Origin: Amycolatopsis sacchari
GTDB taxonomy: Bacteria; Actinomycetota; Actinomycetes; Mycobacteriales; Pseudonocardiaceae
Direction of reading: 5' to 3'
Assembly: GCF_900114035.1 (NCBI RefSeq)
Contig: NZ_FORP01000018.1
Span: 1 to 64,000, forward strand
Length of the DNA: 64,000 nt
Within the stretch, counting starts at the first letter, position 1. Each line of letters starts with the position of its first letter. Shown here in pieces: positions 23,725 through 31,246 of this stretch. The position numbers were made by a program, and so were the translations under genes. The notes beneath the pieces were generated by a model, which was given only the letters and a program-made list of their open reading frames with translations, did not search any database and was not told the origin of the DNA.

Positions 23725-24241
23725 TGGTGTTGAGGCCGGCGCGGCCCCACGACCGCGGCTGGGTGTCGATCACGCAGATCGTGCCCAGCGCGGTGCCGGT
23801 GCGGTCGATCAGCGGCGCGCCGAGGTAGGTGCGGATGCCCAGCTTGTCGATCACCGGGTTGCCGACGAAGCGCGGGTAGTCGCACACGTCGTCGAGCACG
23901 AGTGCCTTGCGGCGCACCACGACGTGCGGGCAGAACCCGTGGTCCAGTCCCATCGTGCGGCTCACGCCCGCGTGCTCGGACGCCTGCGCGGCCTGCAGCG
24001 CCGCACCGCGCTGGGTGCTCGACGGCGTGAACAGTCCGGCGAAGTACTGCTCGCGGTCGTTGATGAAGTTGACCATCGCGAACGGGGCGCCGGTGATCTG
24101 CGCGAGCTTCGCGGCGAAGGCGTCGAAGTCGGGGTCCGGCTCGGTGCCGATGCCCAGCGCGCGCAGCCGTTCCATCCGCGCCTGGACCTCCGGGTCGCGC
24201 GGGGCGGCGAGCAGGCGGTCCTCGATGTTGTCCAGGTTCAT
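23669..24241 (-). CDS. GAF domain protein, last gene of the conservon
   Basis: A 190-aa protein with a single GAF domain: FAAKLAQITGAPFAMVNFI, REQYFAGLFTP, MGLDHGFCPHVVVRRKALVL, GNPVIDKLGIRTYLGAPL, LGTICVIDTQPR. This subtype, with a DHGFCPHVV motif, often accompanies signalling modules. The Cys in that motif could ligate a chromophore or metal, but that is speculation. Its ATG overlaps the GTPase stop by 4 bp (ATGA), so it is translated with the conservon. Conservons often end in a cytochrome P450; here a GAF sensor takes that place. It may feed a small-molecule or redox signal into the GTPase system. Confidence 0.85.
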   Translation of the reverse strand: MNLDNIEDRLLAAPRDPEVQARMERLRALGIGTEPDPDFDAFAAKLAQITGAPFAMVNFINDREQYFAGLFTPSSTQRGAALQAAQASEHAGVSRTMGLDHGFCPHVVVRRKALVLDDVCDYPRFVGNPVIDKLGIRTYLGAPLIDRTGTALGTICVIDTQPRSWGRAGLNTIKGLANELVEQLNRRPQR

Positions 24242-24864
24242 GGGGTACTCCGGATCCAGTGGGCGTCGGTCGCGGGGGAAGCGGCGACCGGGGGTGGGGA
24301 GGTGAGGCCGGCGATGTGCTCGACGAGGTCGATCAGCACGTCGCTCGCCGACCGCCCGATCCGCGCGTCGCAGCGGACGAGCGGCACGTGCGGCTTGAGG
24401 TCGAGCGCGGTGCGCAGCTGCGCGTCCGGGTAGCGGTACGCGCCGTCGAACTCGTTGATGGCGACGAGGAACGGGATGCCGCGCCGCTCGAAGAACTCGA
24501 TCGGCGCGAAGCAGTCGTCCAGCCGCCGCGTGTCGGCGAGCACGACGGCCCCGAGCGCGCCGTGGGACAGCTCGTCCCACATGAACCAGAACCGGTCCTG
24601 GCCCGGGGTGCCGAACAGGTAGAGGACGATGTCGTGCTCGGGGAACGTGATGCGCCCGAAGTCGAGCGCGACGGTGGTGGTGGTCTTGTGCTCGACCCCG
24701 GCGAGGCTGTCGGTGCCGACGCTCGCGGCCGTCAGCGTCTCCTCGGTGGTGAGCGGCTCGATCTCGCTGACCGAGCCGACGAACGTCGTCTTGCCCACCC
24801 CGAACCCGCCGGCGACGAGGATCTTGAACTGGGCGGGATAGGACTCAGAGCTTCCGAAGTCCAT
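24238..24864 (-). CDS. cvnD: Conservon Rap-like GTPase (CvnD type)
   Basis: A 208-aa ATP/GTP-binding protein. The P-loop is GGFGVGKTT (residues 19-27), the switch/G3-like segment is LYLFGTPGQDRFWFMWDE, and the base-recognition segment is AINEFDGAY in place of NKxD, as in this bacterial family. SASDVLIDLVEHI is the C-terminal helix. ATG 24864 is preferred over TTG 24867. In Streptomyces, CvnD homologues switch between GTP states and interact with the other Cvn proteins at the membrane to control development and antibiotic production. It overlaps cvnC by 20 bp and the GAF gene by 4 bp, so all are one transcript. Confidence 0.93.
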   Translation of the reverse strand: MDFGSSESYPAQFKILVAGGFGVGKTTFVGSVSEIEPLTTEETLTAASVGTDSLAGVEHKTTTTVALDFGRITFPEHDIVLYLFGTPGQDRFWFMWDELSHGALGAVVLADTRRLDDCFAPIEFFERRGIPFLVAINEFDGAYRYPDAQLRTALDLKPHVPLVRCDARIGRSASDVLIDLVEHIAGLTSPPPVAASPATDAHWIRSTP

Positions 24865-25207
24865 CAAGTAGCTTCCTCAGCATCGCAGGGTTCGATGAGT
24901 CGACAAGGTGGGGTTCGCGGGCCACCGCGGCACCGGCCGCGATCAGGTCGGCCAGCAGGATCTTGGTGACCGCGATGGGCTGGCTCAGCAGCGCGGCGAT
25001 CTCGACCACCGAGGTGGGGCGGCGGCACAGCCGCAGCGCCTGCGCGTGCTCGCGCTGCAGCCCCTCGGGCGAGATCCCGCCCGTCGCGGAGACCCGGGAC
25101 ATCAGGTCCAGCTGGATGCTGGGCTTGGTCCGGCCTCCGGTGACCGTGTACGGGCGTTCCCAGAACCCCATGTCGGCGTCGTCGGGGAAGTCGTTGCCGT
25201 CCAGCAC
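24845..25207 (-). CDS. cvnC: DUF742 protein (CvnC type)
   Basis: A 120-aa cytoplasmic protein starting at GTG 25207. The DUF742 signature is present: ERPYTVTGGRTKP near the N-terminus, LQREHAQALRLCRRPTSVV, and IAVTKILLADLIAAGAAV with a winged-helix look. The family is always found between roadblock and GTPase genes in conservons. Its biochemical role is not established, though the winged-helix fold suggests a docking or DNA-binding function. It starts 3 bp after the roadblock stop and overlaps the GTPase gene. Confidence 0.92.
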   Translation of the reverse strand: MLDGNDFPDDADMGFWERPYTVTGGRTKPSIQLDLMSRVSATGGISPEGLQREHAQALRLCRRPTSVVEIAALLSQPIAVTKILLADLIAAGAAVAREPHLVDSSNPAMLRKLLDGLRKL

Positions 25208-25210
25208 GCG

Positions 25211-25618
25211 TTACCAGTTCCCTTGCTGTGCCACGGGCTGACGGGCGGGGGTCGAGAGGTGGCTGGGGATCTGGGTGCCGAGCCTGCCCATCTCGTAGCT
25301 GAGGCTGTTGGCGTTGACGTCCCGGCCCGCCAGCACGGCGAGCACGCTGCCGGCGCCCGCGGCGGTGACGAACAGGATCACCTCGCCCAGCTCCGTCACG
25401 ACCTGCCGCACGCCGTCGTCCCCGTCGCCGAAGCGCGTGCCCACCTGCTTGGCCAGCGAGCACATGCCGCTGGCGAGCGCGGCCAGCTGGTCCGCGTCGT
25501 CACGGGCGAGCCCGTGCCAGTTCTTCGCGATGCCGTCGGCGGACAGCAGTACCGCGCTGCGTGCACTCGGGACCTTCTCGACGAGCCGGCTGAGCAGCCA
25601 GTTCAGGTCGTCGGCCAT
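25211..25618 (-). CDS. cvnB: Roadblock/LC7 domain protein (CvnB type)
   Basis: A 135-aa single-domain protein: LNWLLSRLVEKVPSARSAVL, LLSADGIAKNWHGLARDDAD, LAALASGMCSLAKQVG, VILFVTAAGAGSVLAVLAG. Roadblock domains act as GTPase-activating or scaffolding partners for small GTPases. In conservons they bind both the kinase-like CvnA and the GTPase CvnD. The start overlaps the end of cvnA by 16 bp, so translation is coupled. The C-terminal PARQPVAQQGNW tail is low complexity. Confidence 0.93.
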   Translation of the reverse strand: MADDLNWLLSRLVEKVPSARSAVLLSADGIAKNWHGLARDDADQLAALASGMCSLAKQVGTRFGDGDDGVRQVVTELGEVILFVTAAGAGSVLAVLAGRDVNANSLSYEMGRLGTQIPSHLSTPARQPVAQQGNW

Positions 25619-27150
25619 GCGGTGGAGCCTCCTTGTTCGCTGTCTGACTGGGACGGGGCGGGATCGGGTTCCTGGCTGCGCTCGAGGCCCAGCCGGGCGG
25701 CACCGATGAGGTTCGGGTTGTGGCCGGGAACCACCGTGGGGCGGACCGGCGCTTCCCGCAGTTCGGGCCGCAGGTGGCTCGGCGTCGCGCGGCGCTGGGG
25801 CAGCGGCGGCAGGTGGTCCGGCGAGTCGGACTCGGCCGCGCCCTGGTAGCGCAGCGGCTCCGGCTCAGGGGCCTGCCACTGCGTCGCTTCGGGCTCCGGG
25901 GTCTGCCACTGCGTCGCTTCCGGTTCCGGCGTCTGCTGCTGCCACGGCGGGGGTTCCGGGGCGGACACGGGCTGCTGCCGGGGCGTGGGCGACGGGAGGA
26001 ACGAGGAACCGGGGTCGCGCACGGGGAGGTGGCCCTCGGCGGGCGCTTCGTGCCGTCCCGCGAGCACCGGCACGGGCGCGCCGATCCCGGGCCGGGACTG
26101 CTCGACGGCGGGCACGGGAGCGGGCAGGGCCGCGGTCTCCCAGTTCTCCTCGGCCTCTTCGGTGCGCTGTTCGCTGAGCAGCTCGTGCGGCAGCACCACG
26201 GCGGCGTCGATCCCGCCGAAGATGTTGTCCTCGAGCCGCACCCGGATGCCGTGCCGTCGTGCCAGCTCCTTCACCACGCCGAGGCCGATGCGGCCGTCCT
26301 GCAGCAGTTCGGCGAGGTCGAGGTCGGCGGACCCGTCCAGCAGCTGGTTGATGCGTTCCTGGTCCGCGCGGGGCATGCCCAGCCCGCGGTCCTGGACGAC
26401 GACCGCCAGCCCGGCGGTGACGCGGTGGGCGCGCAGCACGACCTTGGGCGCGTCGGGCGCGGTCCACGTGGTCGCGTTCTCCAGCAGCTCGGCGAGCAGG
26501 TGGATCACCTCGGCGACGACGTGCCCGTGCACCTGGACGTGCTCGATGGGCATGATCGTCACCTGCTTGTAGTGCTCGATCTCGGCTACTGCCGAGCGAA
26601 GCACAGCGTACGCGTCGACGGGCGTCTTGGAGCGGCGCTGCAGCGCGCCGCCGCCGAGGACGGCGAGGTTCTCCGCCTGGCGCCGCATGCGGGTGATCAG
26701 GTGGTCGATCTCGTAGAGGCCCTTGAGCTGCTCCGGGTCCTCGATCGAGCGTTCCTGGTCGTCGACCGCCGAGATGGCGCGGTTGATCAGGCCCTGCAGG
26801 CGCTGGGCGAGCTTGCCGAAGACGTCGCGGCGCTGACCGGGTTCGGTGCCGAAGACGGCCACCGGTTCCGGGGGCAGCGACTGCGGCGGGGGTTGCTGGT
26901 AGGCGGGTGGCGGGGGAGGGGCTGCCTTCACCCGGAGCGCCGTGACCAGTACGGCCAGCCCGGCCACGACGACGACGGCGACGCAGAGCGCGATCGCCCA
27001 GCCGGGCTGGACCGCGGCGATCGCGACGCCGGTGCCCCCGGCCAGCGCGAGCACGACGCTGACGGCCACCACGGGCCACAGCACGCCGCGGGCGGGCGCC
27101 GGGGCGCTTCGGGTGAGGTGAGGCCCGCCAGGTACAGGATGATCAGACAT
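25603..27150 (-). CDS. cvnA: Conservon sensor-kinase-like membrane ATPase (CvnA type)
   Basis: A 515-aa protein. ATG 27150 is chosen because the preceding in-frame residues are not conserved. Two transmembrane helices lie at about residues 22-43 and 48-70, followed by a Pro-rich linker (PPPPPAYQQPPPQ). A dimerisation helix region follows (VFGKLAQRLQGLINRAI), then a HATPase domain with N-box LLAELLENATTWTAPD (about 219-233) and G-boxes (QDRGLGMP, RIGLGVVKELARRHG). No phospho-acceptor His is recognisable in the helix, as in other CvnA proteins. The C-terminal 150 residues are a Pro/Glu-rich tail with tandem EPEATQWQ units. It heads the conservon and should be its membrane sensor. Confidence 0.92.
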   Translation of the reverse strand: MSDHPVPGGPHLTRSAPAPARGVLWPVVAVSVVLALAGGTGVAIAAVQPGWAIALCVAVVVVAGLAVLVTALRVKAAPPPPPAYQQPPPQSLPPEPVAVFGTEPGQRRDVFGKLAQRLQGLINRAISAVDDQERSIEDPEQLKGLYEIDHLITRMRRQAENLAVLGGGALQRRSKTPVDAYAVLRSAVAEIEHYKQVTIMPIEHVQVHGHVVAEVIHLLAELLENATTWTAPDAPKVVLRAHRVTAGLAVVVQDRGLGMPRADQERINQLLDGSADLDLAELLQDGRIGLGVVKELARRHGIRVRLEDNIFGGIDAAVVLPHELLSEQRTEEAEENWETAALPAPVPAVEQSRPGIGAPVPVLAGRHEAPAEGHLPVRDPGSSFLPSPTPRQQPVSAPEPPPWQQQTPEPEATQWQTPEPEATQWQAPEPEPLRYQGAAESDSPDHLPPLPQRRATPSHLRPELREAPVRPTVVPGHNPNLIGAARLGLERSQEPDPAPSQSDSEQGGSTAWPTT

Positions 27151-27556
27151 CAGGTCCTTCCCATACGTGGGGACGGCAAGGTGCAGACGACAAGATCGTG
27201 AAGATGGGCCACCCGGAGCCTTGACACCGGTTGGTGATCTTGGCGCAGGGATGCTACCGCAGACGTCATCCTTCATCGCCCCAAGAGGGGAGAACCTCAC
27301 CCTCGATAACGGCTACTGGCCAGTTGTCACCCGTTCTGCCTAACGGCTTGATCGCGACATGAGAGACGCCGGAAGTAAGCGCTTTCTCAGCGTTACCCCC
27401 GGCGTCGCGGCGCGTAGTGGGAAGCGCTACCCGGCGGGGAAGACCGCCAGTGCCTCGTCCACCTCCTCGGCCTCGACTCAGGTCACCTGGGCCGTGCGCG
27501 GGCGAACCACCTGCCGCCCGCGGCCACGCCCGGTGGCCCCGTCCCCAACCCCACCC
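27151..27556. other. Intergenic region with an inverted repeat
   Basis: No gene is seen in these 406 bp. GACGCCGG (27365-27372) and CCGGCGTC (27399-27406) are perfect inverted repeats separated by 26 nt. They may form a hairpin between the conservon promoter region and the end of the flavodoxin-like gene. The conservon promoter should lie in the right-hand part of its upstream region, but no strong -35/-10 pair stands out. Confidence 0.4.
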
Positions 27557-28156
27557 TCACCTCGTAGAACCAGCCAACACCCCACGCCCAGCCACGACCA
27601 CCCGAGCCTGCCCGGCAACCCGCCTCCCGAGATGCTCCGCGGTCGCCACATCCGAAGGGTGCACGTCCTCCGCAGGCGAATCGTTGTGGGTCTGGGCGGC
27701 CGCGCCGGTCCAGAAGCCGAGGCGGTTGAGGTCGTGCTCGCTGCTGGTGGTGAAGTTCCAGCCCGGCATGAGGCCGAGGCTGACCCAGATCATCTGGTGC
27801 TGGTAGGCGAACGCGGACAGGAACGCGAGCGTGTTGGACTTGTCGCCGCTCTTGGAACCGGAGTTGGTGAACCCGGCGGCGAGCTTGTCCCGCCAGCGGC
27901 CTTCGAGGTAGCGCTTGCTCGTCTGCTCGGCGAAGGTGTGGAAGCCCGCCGACGCGCCGCCCATGTACGTGGGCGCGCCGAAGATGATCGCGTCCGCGGC
28001 GTCCAAGGTGGACCAGTCCGCGTCGGTGAGCGAGTCGACGGCGAGCAGGTGCGCTTCCGCGCCACCACTCGTGATGCCCCGGACGACAGCCTCGGCCAGT
28101 ACCCGGGTGTGGCCGAAGCCGGAGTGGTAGGCGACGGCGATGCTGGTGGTGGTCAT
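27557..28156 (-). CDS. Flavodoxin-like NAD(P)H-dependent oxidoreductase
   Basis: A 199-aa FMN protein of the WrbA/flavodoxin class. SIAVAYHSGFGHTRVLAEAV gives the phosphate-binding loop (HSGFGHT). DAIIFGAPTYMGGASAGF is the second FMN loop, with LAAGFTNSGSKSGDKSNTL the third. Such proteins reduce quinones by two electrons and protect against redox cycling. It is the last gene of a three-gene leftward operon with a hydrolase, and its start lies 1 bp from the preceding stop. The whole operon sits behind a shared TetR operator, consistent with response to an electrophile or quinone. The C-terminal 25 residues are non-conserved. Confidence 0.88.
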   Translation of the reverse strand: MTTTSIAVAYHSGFGHTRVLAEAVVRGITSGGAEAHLLAVDSLTDADWSTLDAADAIIFGAPTYMGGASAGFHTFAEQTSKRYLEGRWRDKLAAGFTNSGSKSGDKSNTLAFLSAFAYQHQMIWVSLGLMPGWNFTTSSEHDLNRLGFWTGAAAQTHNDSPAEDVHPSDVATAEHLGRRVAGQARVVVAGRGVLAGSTR

Positions 28157-28157
28157 G

Positions 28158-28877
28158 TCAGTGGACCTCGATGTCTTCCAGGTGGACGGAGACGATCAGC
28201 GGCTCCGGCACCTTCGCGCCGTGCTCGTCGCGGCTGTAGATCAGCCGTTCCGAGGGGATCACGAGCCCGGACACCTCGCGGTGGCCGGAGATGTAGTGGG
28301 CGCTGGGCGCGCCGCCCGCCACGTCGACGTTGTAGTCGCGGCGGCGGAGCAGGCCGTCGGAGTCCACGTACAGCGTCTGTTCGGGGCTGTGCGTGGCGAG
28401 GTCCGCGGGGTAGCGGACCCGCAGGCGGCGGAACTTCTCGCCGTCCTCGGTCCACGGGTCGATCTCCTCGGTTTCCACCCCGGGGAAGGTCAGCGAAACC
28501 GGCTCGGTCAGGTAGGTCCACATGGCGTAGCCGGTGAAGTAGGCGAGCTGCAGCCGGTTCCACGGCGTGCTCAGCTCGTGCCCGGCGAACGACTCGCGCG
28601 GGTTCCGCAGCTCCTCCACCACCTCACCCCCCGTCGTTTCGATGGCGACGCGCTCCGGGGTGAAGGAAGTGCGGTGCCCCTCCTCGGAAAACGGTTCGTG
28701 CGAGGTGAACTCGCGGTGCAGGTCCACGGTCACCGTCACGTCGTTCGCGGCGCCGGGGTGGCCCTTCAGGCCCCACAGCACGCCTCCGGAGAACTGGCGG
28801 GCGGAGATGCGGCGCGCCTCCTGCCACCGGGCCAGGCCGCCGTGCGCTTCGAGGATCGTCGTCAACAGGCCGGTCAT
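28158..28877 (-). CDS. Conserved hypothetical protein
   Basis: A 239-aa protein starting at ATG 28877 (MTGLLTTILEAHGGLARW). It is beta-rich and cytoplasmic, with segments VDLHREFTSHEPFSEEGH, LAYFTGYAMWTYLTEP, EKFRRLRVRYPADLATH and AHYISGHREVSGLVIPSE. The repeated strand pattern with an H-G-G-L-x-x-W N-terminus resembles outer-membrane-lipoprotein-like beta-barrels (LolA/MucB-like folds) found in many actinomycetes and rhizobia without known function. It lies between a hydrolase and a flavodoxin in one operon, so it probably serves the same detoxification task. The fold suggestion is inference. Confidence 0.75.
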   Translation of the reverse strand: MTGLLTTILEAHGGLARWQEARRISARQFSGGVLWGLKGHPGAANDVTVTVDLHREFTSHEPFSEEGHRTSFTPERVAIETTGGEVVEELRNPRESFAGHELSTPWNRLQLAYFTGYAMWTYLTEPVSLTFPGVETEEIDPWTEDGEKFRRLRVRYPADLATHSPEQTLYVDSDGLLRRRDYNVDVAGGAPSAHYISGHREVSGLVIPSERLIYSRDEHGAKVPEPLIVSVHLEDIEVH

Positions 28878-28894
28878 CGGGGTCCTTCCGGGTC

Positions 28895-29731
28895 TCAGGC
28901 GAGGAAATCGGTCACGTCCGCGGCCACTTCGGCCGGGTACTGGAACAGGAACGCGTGCGCGGAGTCGGGGTAGACGCGGATGCGCGCGTCCGGGATGAGG
29001 CCCGCCATGAGGTGGCTGACCTTCGTCGGGATCATGAGGTCGTCGTCGCCCTGCAGGACCAGCGTCGGGCTCTTGATCCCGGTGAGCCGCTGGAGCGCGC
29101 CGTGGTCCGGCACGCCCCACTCCAGCACGGCGTCGTACTGCGCGTCGCGCACGGCCAGGCTGGTCGGCGCGTCACGGCCCTCCTGCCGCCGCAGGAAGCG
29201 GCCGAGGAACTCCACGCCCTTTTCCTGGCTGGTTTCCGTGTGGGCGAAGAAGATGTAGAGCAGGTCCTCGCCGCTGGACTCGTCGGTGCGGGCGTGGTCG
29301 GCGATGTCCTGGCGCCAGCCGTGCATCCCCGGCGCGCCCTTCGGCCCGGTGCCCGCGAGCACCAGCCGTCGCACCAGGTGCGGCCGGATGAGTGCGATGT
29401 CCTGCGCGACGAACCCGCCGAGCGAGAAGCCCAGTATGTCCACTTCGGACAGACCCAGCGCCTCGGTGAACGCGATGATCTGGCGTGCGGTCTCGGCGAC
29501 GGTGTGGGCGGGGCGCCCGGTCGAAGCGCCGACACCGGCGTAGTCGACCAGGATGACCTCCCGGTGCGCGGCGAGCGCGTCCGTCAGCGCGGGGTCCCAG
29601 TTGTCGAGGTTGCCGCGGAAGTGCTGCAGCATCAGCAGGGGCGTGCCGCCGGGGACGCCGAAGCGGCGGTAGGCGTAGGTGACGCCGTCGGCCTCGGCGA
29701 AGCGCGTCTCGGCGGTTTGGTGGGTGGTCAT
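28895..29731 (-). CDS. Alpha/beta-hydrolase
   Basis: A 278-aa cytoplasmic hydrolase. The oxyanion region is LLMLQHFRGNLDNWDP, followed by VDYAGVGASTGRP. The nucleophile elbow is GFSLGG (Ser of the triad), the acid strand is LVLQGDDDLMIP and the His is in YPDSAHAFLFQ. The QHFRGNLDNWD variant replaces the usual HG dipeptide and is typical of a subgroup often sold as haloperoxidase or esterase-like. ATG 29731 is set by the conserved N-terminus; it is the first gene of a leftward operon. An operator-like motif lies 13 bp upstream of the start. Confidence 0.88.
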   Translation of the reverse strand: MTTHQTAETRFAEADGVTYAYRRFGVPGGTPLLMLQHFRGNLDNWDPALTDALAAHREVILVDYAGVGASTGRPAHTVAETARQIIAFTEALGLSEVDILGFSLGGFVAQDIALIRPHLVRRLVLAGTGPKGAPGMHGWRQDIADHARTDESSGEDLLYIFFAHTETSQEKGVEFLGRFLRRQEGRDAPTSLAVRDAQYDAVLEWGVPDHGALQRLTGIKSPTLVLQGDDDLMIPTKVSHLMAGLIPDARIRVYPDSAHAFLFQYPAEVAADVTDFLA

Positions 29732-29743
29732 GGTGCTCCAATC

Positions 29744-29761
29744 AATGTGACCGGTCATCTT
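29744..29761 (-). promoter_or_regulatory. TetR operator copy 1 (hydrolase operon)
   Basis: AATGTGACCGGTCATCTT, with the symmetric core TGACCGGTCA, lies 13 bp upstream of the hydrolase start. The same motif occurs at 30378-30396 and 32208-32226, the other two transcription units around the TetR gene. The three-way match supports a local regulon. Confidence 0.72.
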
Positions 29762-29802
29762 GATACGGGTAAAAGAGTGCCCGATGGGGCGGGCGGGGGA
29801 GT

Positions 29803-30372
29803 TCAGGGGCGCAGCGCCTCGAAGGCGATGTCGAGCTGGTCGGCGACGACCGACTGGTCCGAAACGGTCTTCGCGCGCAAGGTGGCGCCCTCGAAGGAAT
29901 CGATCAGGAACGTCGCGAGCGTCTTCGCCGAGCGGGACTTGGTGATCTCGCCGGACTCCTGGCCCTCCGCGATGATCTCCGCGACCGCGTCCGTCCAGGC
30001 GTCCAGCGTCTCCCGGACCGCCTCCTGCACCTGGTCGCCCGCGGTGGTGCTGTCGTTGGCGAAGGTGCCGAGCAGGCAACCGAACTCCACGCCGGTGCCG
30101 CGCGTGCGGTCCGCCTGTGCGGCGAAGTGCCTGCGCAGGCGCTCGAGCGCCGGACCCTCCTCGCGCAGCATCGAGAAGTCCGTGCTCCGCGCGTACCGGC
30201 GGACGATCTCGGCCGCCAGCGCCTGCTTGCTCTCGAAGTGGTTGTAGAAGGAGCCCTTGGGCACCCCGGCGGCCTTCGTGATGTCCTGCACGCTCGCGCC
30301 GTTGAAACCCTGGCGGCGGAACACGTCCTCGGCGTGCTCGACCAGCTTGTTCTTCACGCTCACCTGCGGCAT
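29803..30372 (-). CDS. TetR/AcrR family transcriptional regulator
   Basis: A 189-aa repressor with HTH QDITKAAGVPKGSFYNHF (about residues 28-46) and the C-terminal domain FGCLLGTFANDST with EGATLRAKT. GCLLGTF.N is typical of the YcdC/AcuR-like TetR group, which often responds to electrophiles such as aldehydes or quinones. ATG 30372 is taken because preceding in-frame residues belong to the upstream gene's DNA. It lies 4 bp behind the aldo-keto reductase on the same strand. Three copies of one operator motif flank the surrounding genes, so it is the probable local master repressor. Confidence 0.9.
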   Translation of the reverse strand: MPQVSVKNKLVEHAEDVFRRQGFNGASVQDITKAAGVPKGSFYNHFESKQALAAEIVRRYARSTDFSMLREEGPALERLRRHFAAQADRTRGTGVEFGCLLGTFANDSTTAGDQVQEAVRETLDAWTDAVAEIIAEGQESGEITKSRSAKTLATFLIDSFEGATLRAKTVSDQSVVADQLDIAFEALRP

Positions 30373-30376
30373 GGGT

Positions 30377-31246
30377 TCAATATGACCGATCGTCTTGGAT
30401 GTTGTCAAGTAACGCGAACTCCGCCGCGTCCAAGCGCAGCCCGGCGGCGGCCACGTTCTCTTCGAGGTGCGCGACGCTCGACGTGCCGGGGATCGGCAGC
30501 ATCGTGGGGGAGCGCCGCAGCAGCCACGCCAGCGCGAGCTGCGAAGGGCTCGCACCGGTGCGGGCGGCCAGCGCGCCCAGCGGACCCGAAGGCGTCGTCA
30601 GCCCTCCCGTCGCGAGCGGGAACCACGGGATGAAGCCGATCCCGCGCTCGGCGGTGTAGCTGACCAGGTCGTCCGACCCGCGCTCGGCGAGGTTGTACAG
30701 GTTCTGCACGGTCGCGATCGGCACGATGCGCTCGGCCTCGCGCAGCTGCGCGACGCTGACCTCGCTCAGGCCGACGTACCGGATCTTGCCGGCGTCCCGC
30801 AGTTCCCGGAGCGTGCCGACCTGGTCCGCCAGCGGGACCCGCGGATCGACGCGGTGCAGCTGGTAGAGGTCGATGTGGTCAAGGCGGAGCCGCCGCAGGC
30901 TGCCGTCGAGGGCTTCACGCAGGTGCTCCGGCCGCCCGTCGGTGAGCCAGTCGCCACGCCGGTTGCGGACGAACCCGCCTTTCGTGGCGATGACCAGGTC
31001 TTCGCGGTAGGGGTGCAGGGCCTCGGCGATCAGGGTTTCGGCGACGCCGGGCCCGTAGGCGTCGGCGGTGTCGATCAGCGTGACGCCGAGCTCGACGGCC
31101 CGGCGCAGGACCGCGCGGGCGGTTGCGGCGTCGCGGGACGGGCCGTAGGCGCCGGGGCCGGTGAGCTGCATCGAACCGAACCCGAGCCGGGCGACGGGCA
31201 GGTCGCCGCCGATGCGGAAGGTGCCGGCCGCGGTCGCGGAATTCAT
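30377..31246 (-). CDS. Aldo/keto reductase
   Basis: A 289-aa NADPH-dependent oxidoreductase with the AKR barrel. FGSMQLTGPGAYG follows the first strand. The tetrad residues are in LIDTADAYGPG (Asp, Tyr), IATKGGFVRN (Lys) and YQLHRVDPRVP (His). The cofactor region is GFIPWFPLATGG and LPIPGTSSVAHLEENV. It reduces aldehydes or ketones to alcohols. The gene overlaps the upstream transporter by 4 bp (ATGA). The third operator copy in the locus lies inside its last codons, upstream of the TetR gene. Confidence 0.92.
   Translation of the reverse strand: MNSATAAGTFRIGGDLPVARLGFGSMQLTGPGAYGPSRDAATARAVLRRAVELGVTLIDTADAYGPGVAETLIAEALHPYREDLVIATKGGFVRNRRGDWLTDGRPEHLREALDGSLRRLRLDHIDLYQLHRVDPRVPLADQVGTLRELRDAGKIRYVGLSEVSVAQLREAERIVPIATVQNLYNLAERGSDDLVSYTAERGIGFIPWFPLATGGLTTPSGPLGALAARTGASPSQLALAWLLRRSPTMLPIPGTSSVAHLEENVAAAGLRLDAAEFALLDNIQDDRSY
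30378..30396 (-). promoter_or_regulatory. TetR operator copy 2 (autoregulation)
   Basis: CAATATGACCGATCGTCTT matches the other two copies but lies within the 3' end of the aldo-keto reductase gene, 6 bp before the TetR start. It could control a TetR-specific promoter inside the operon. Confidence 0.65.
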
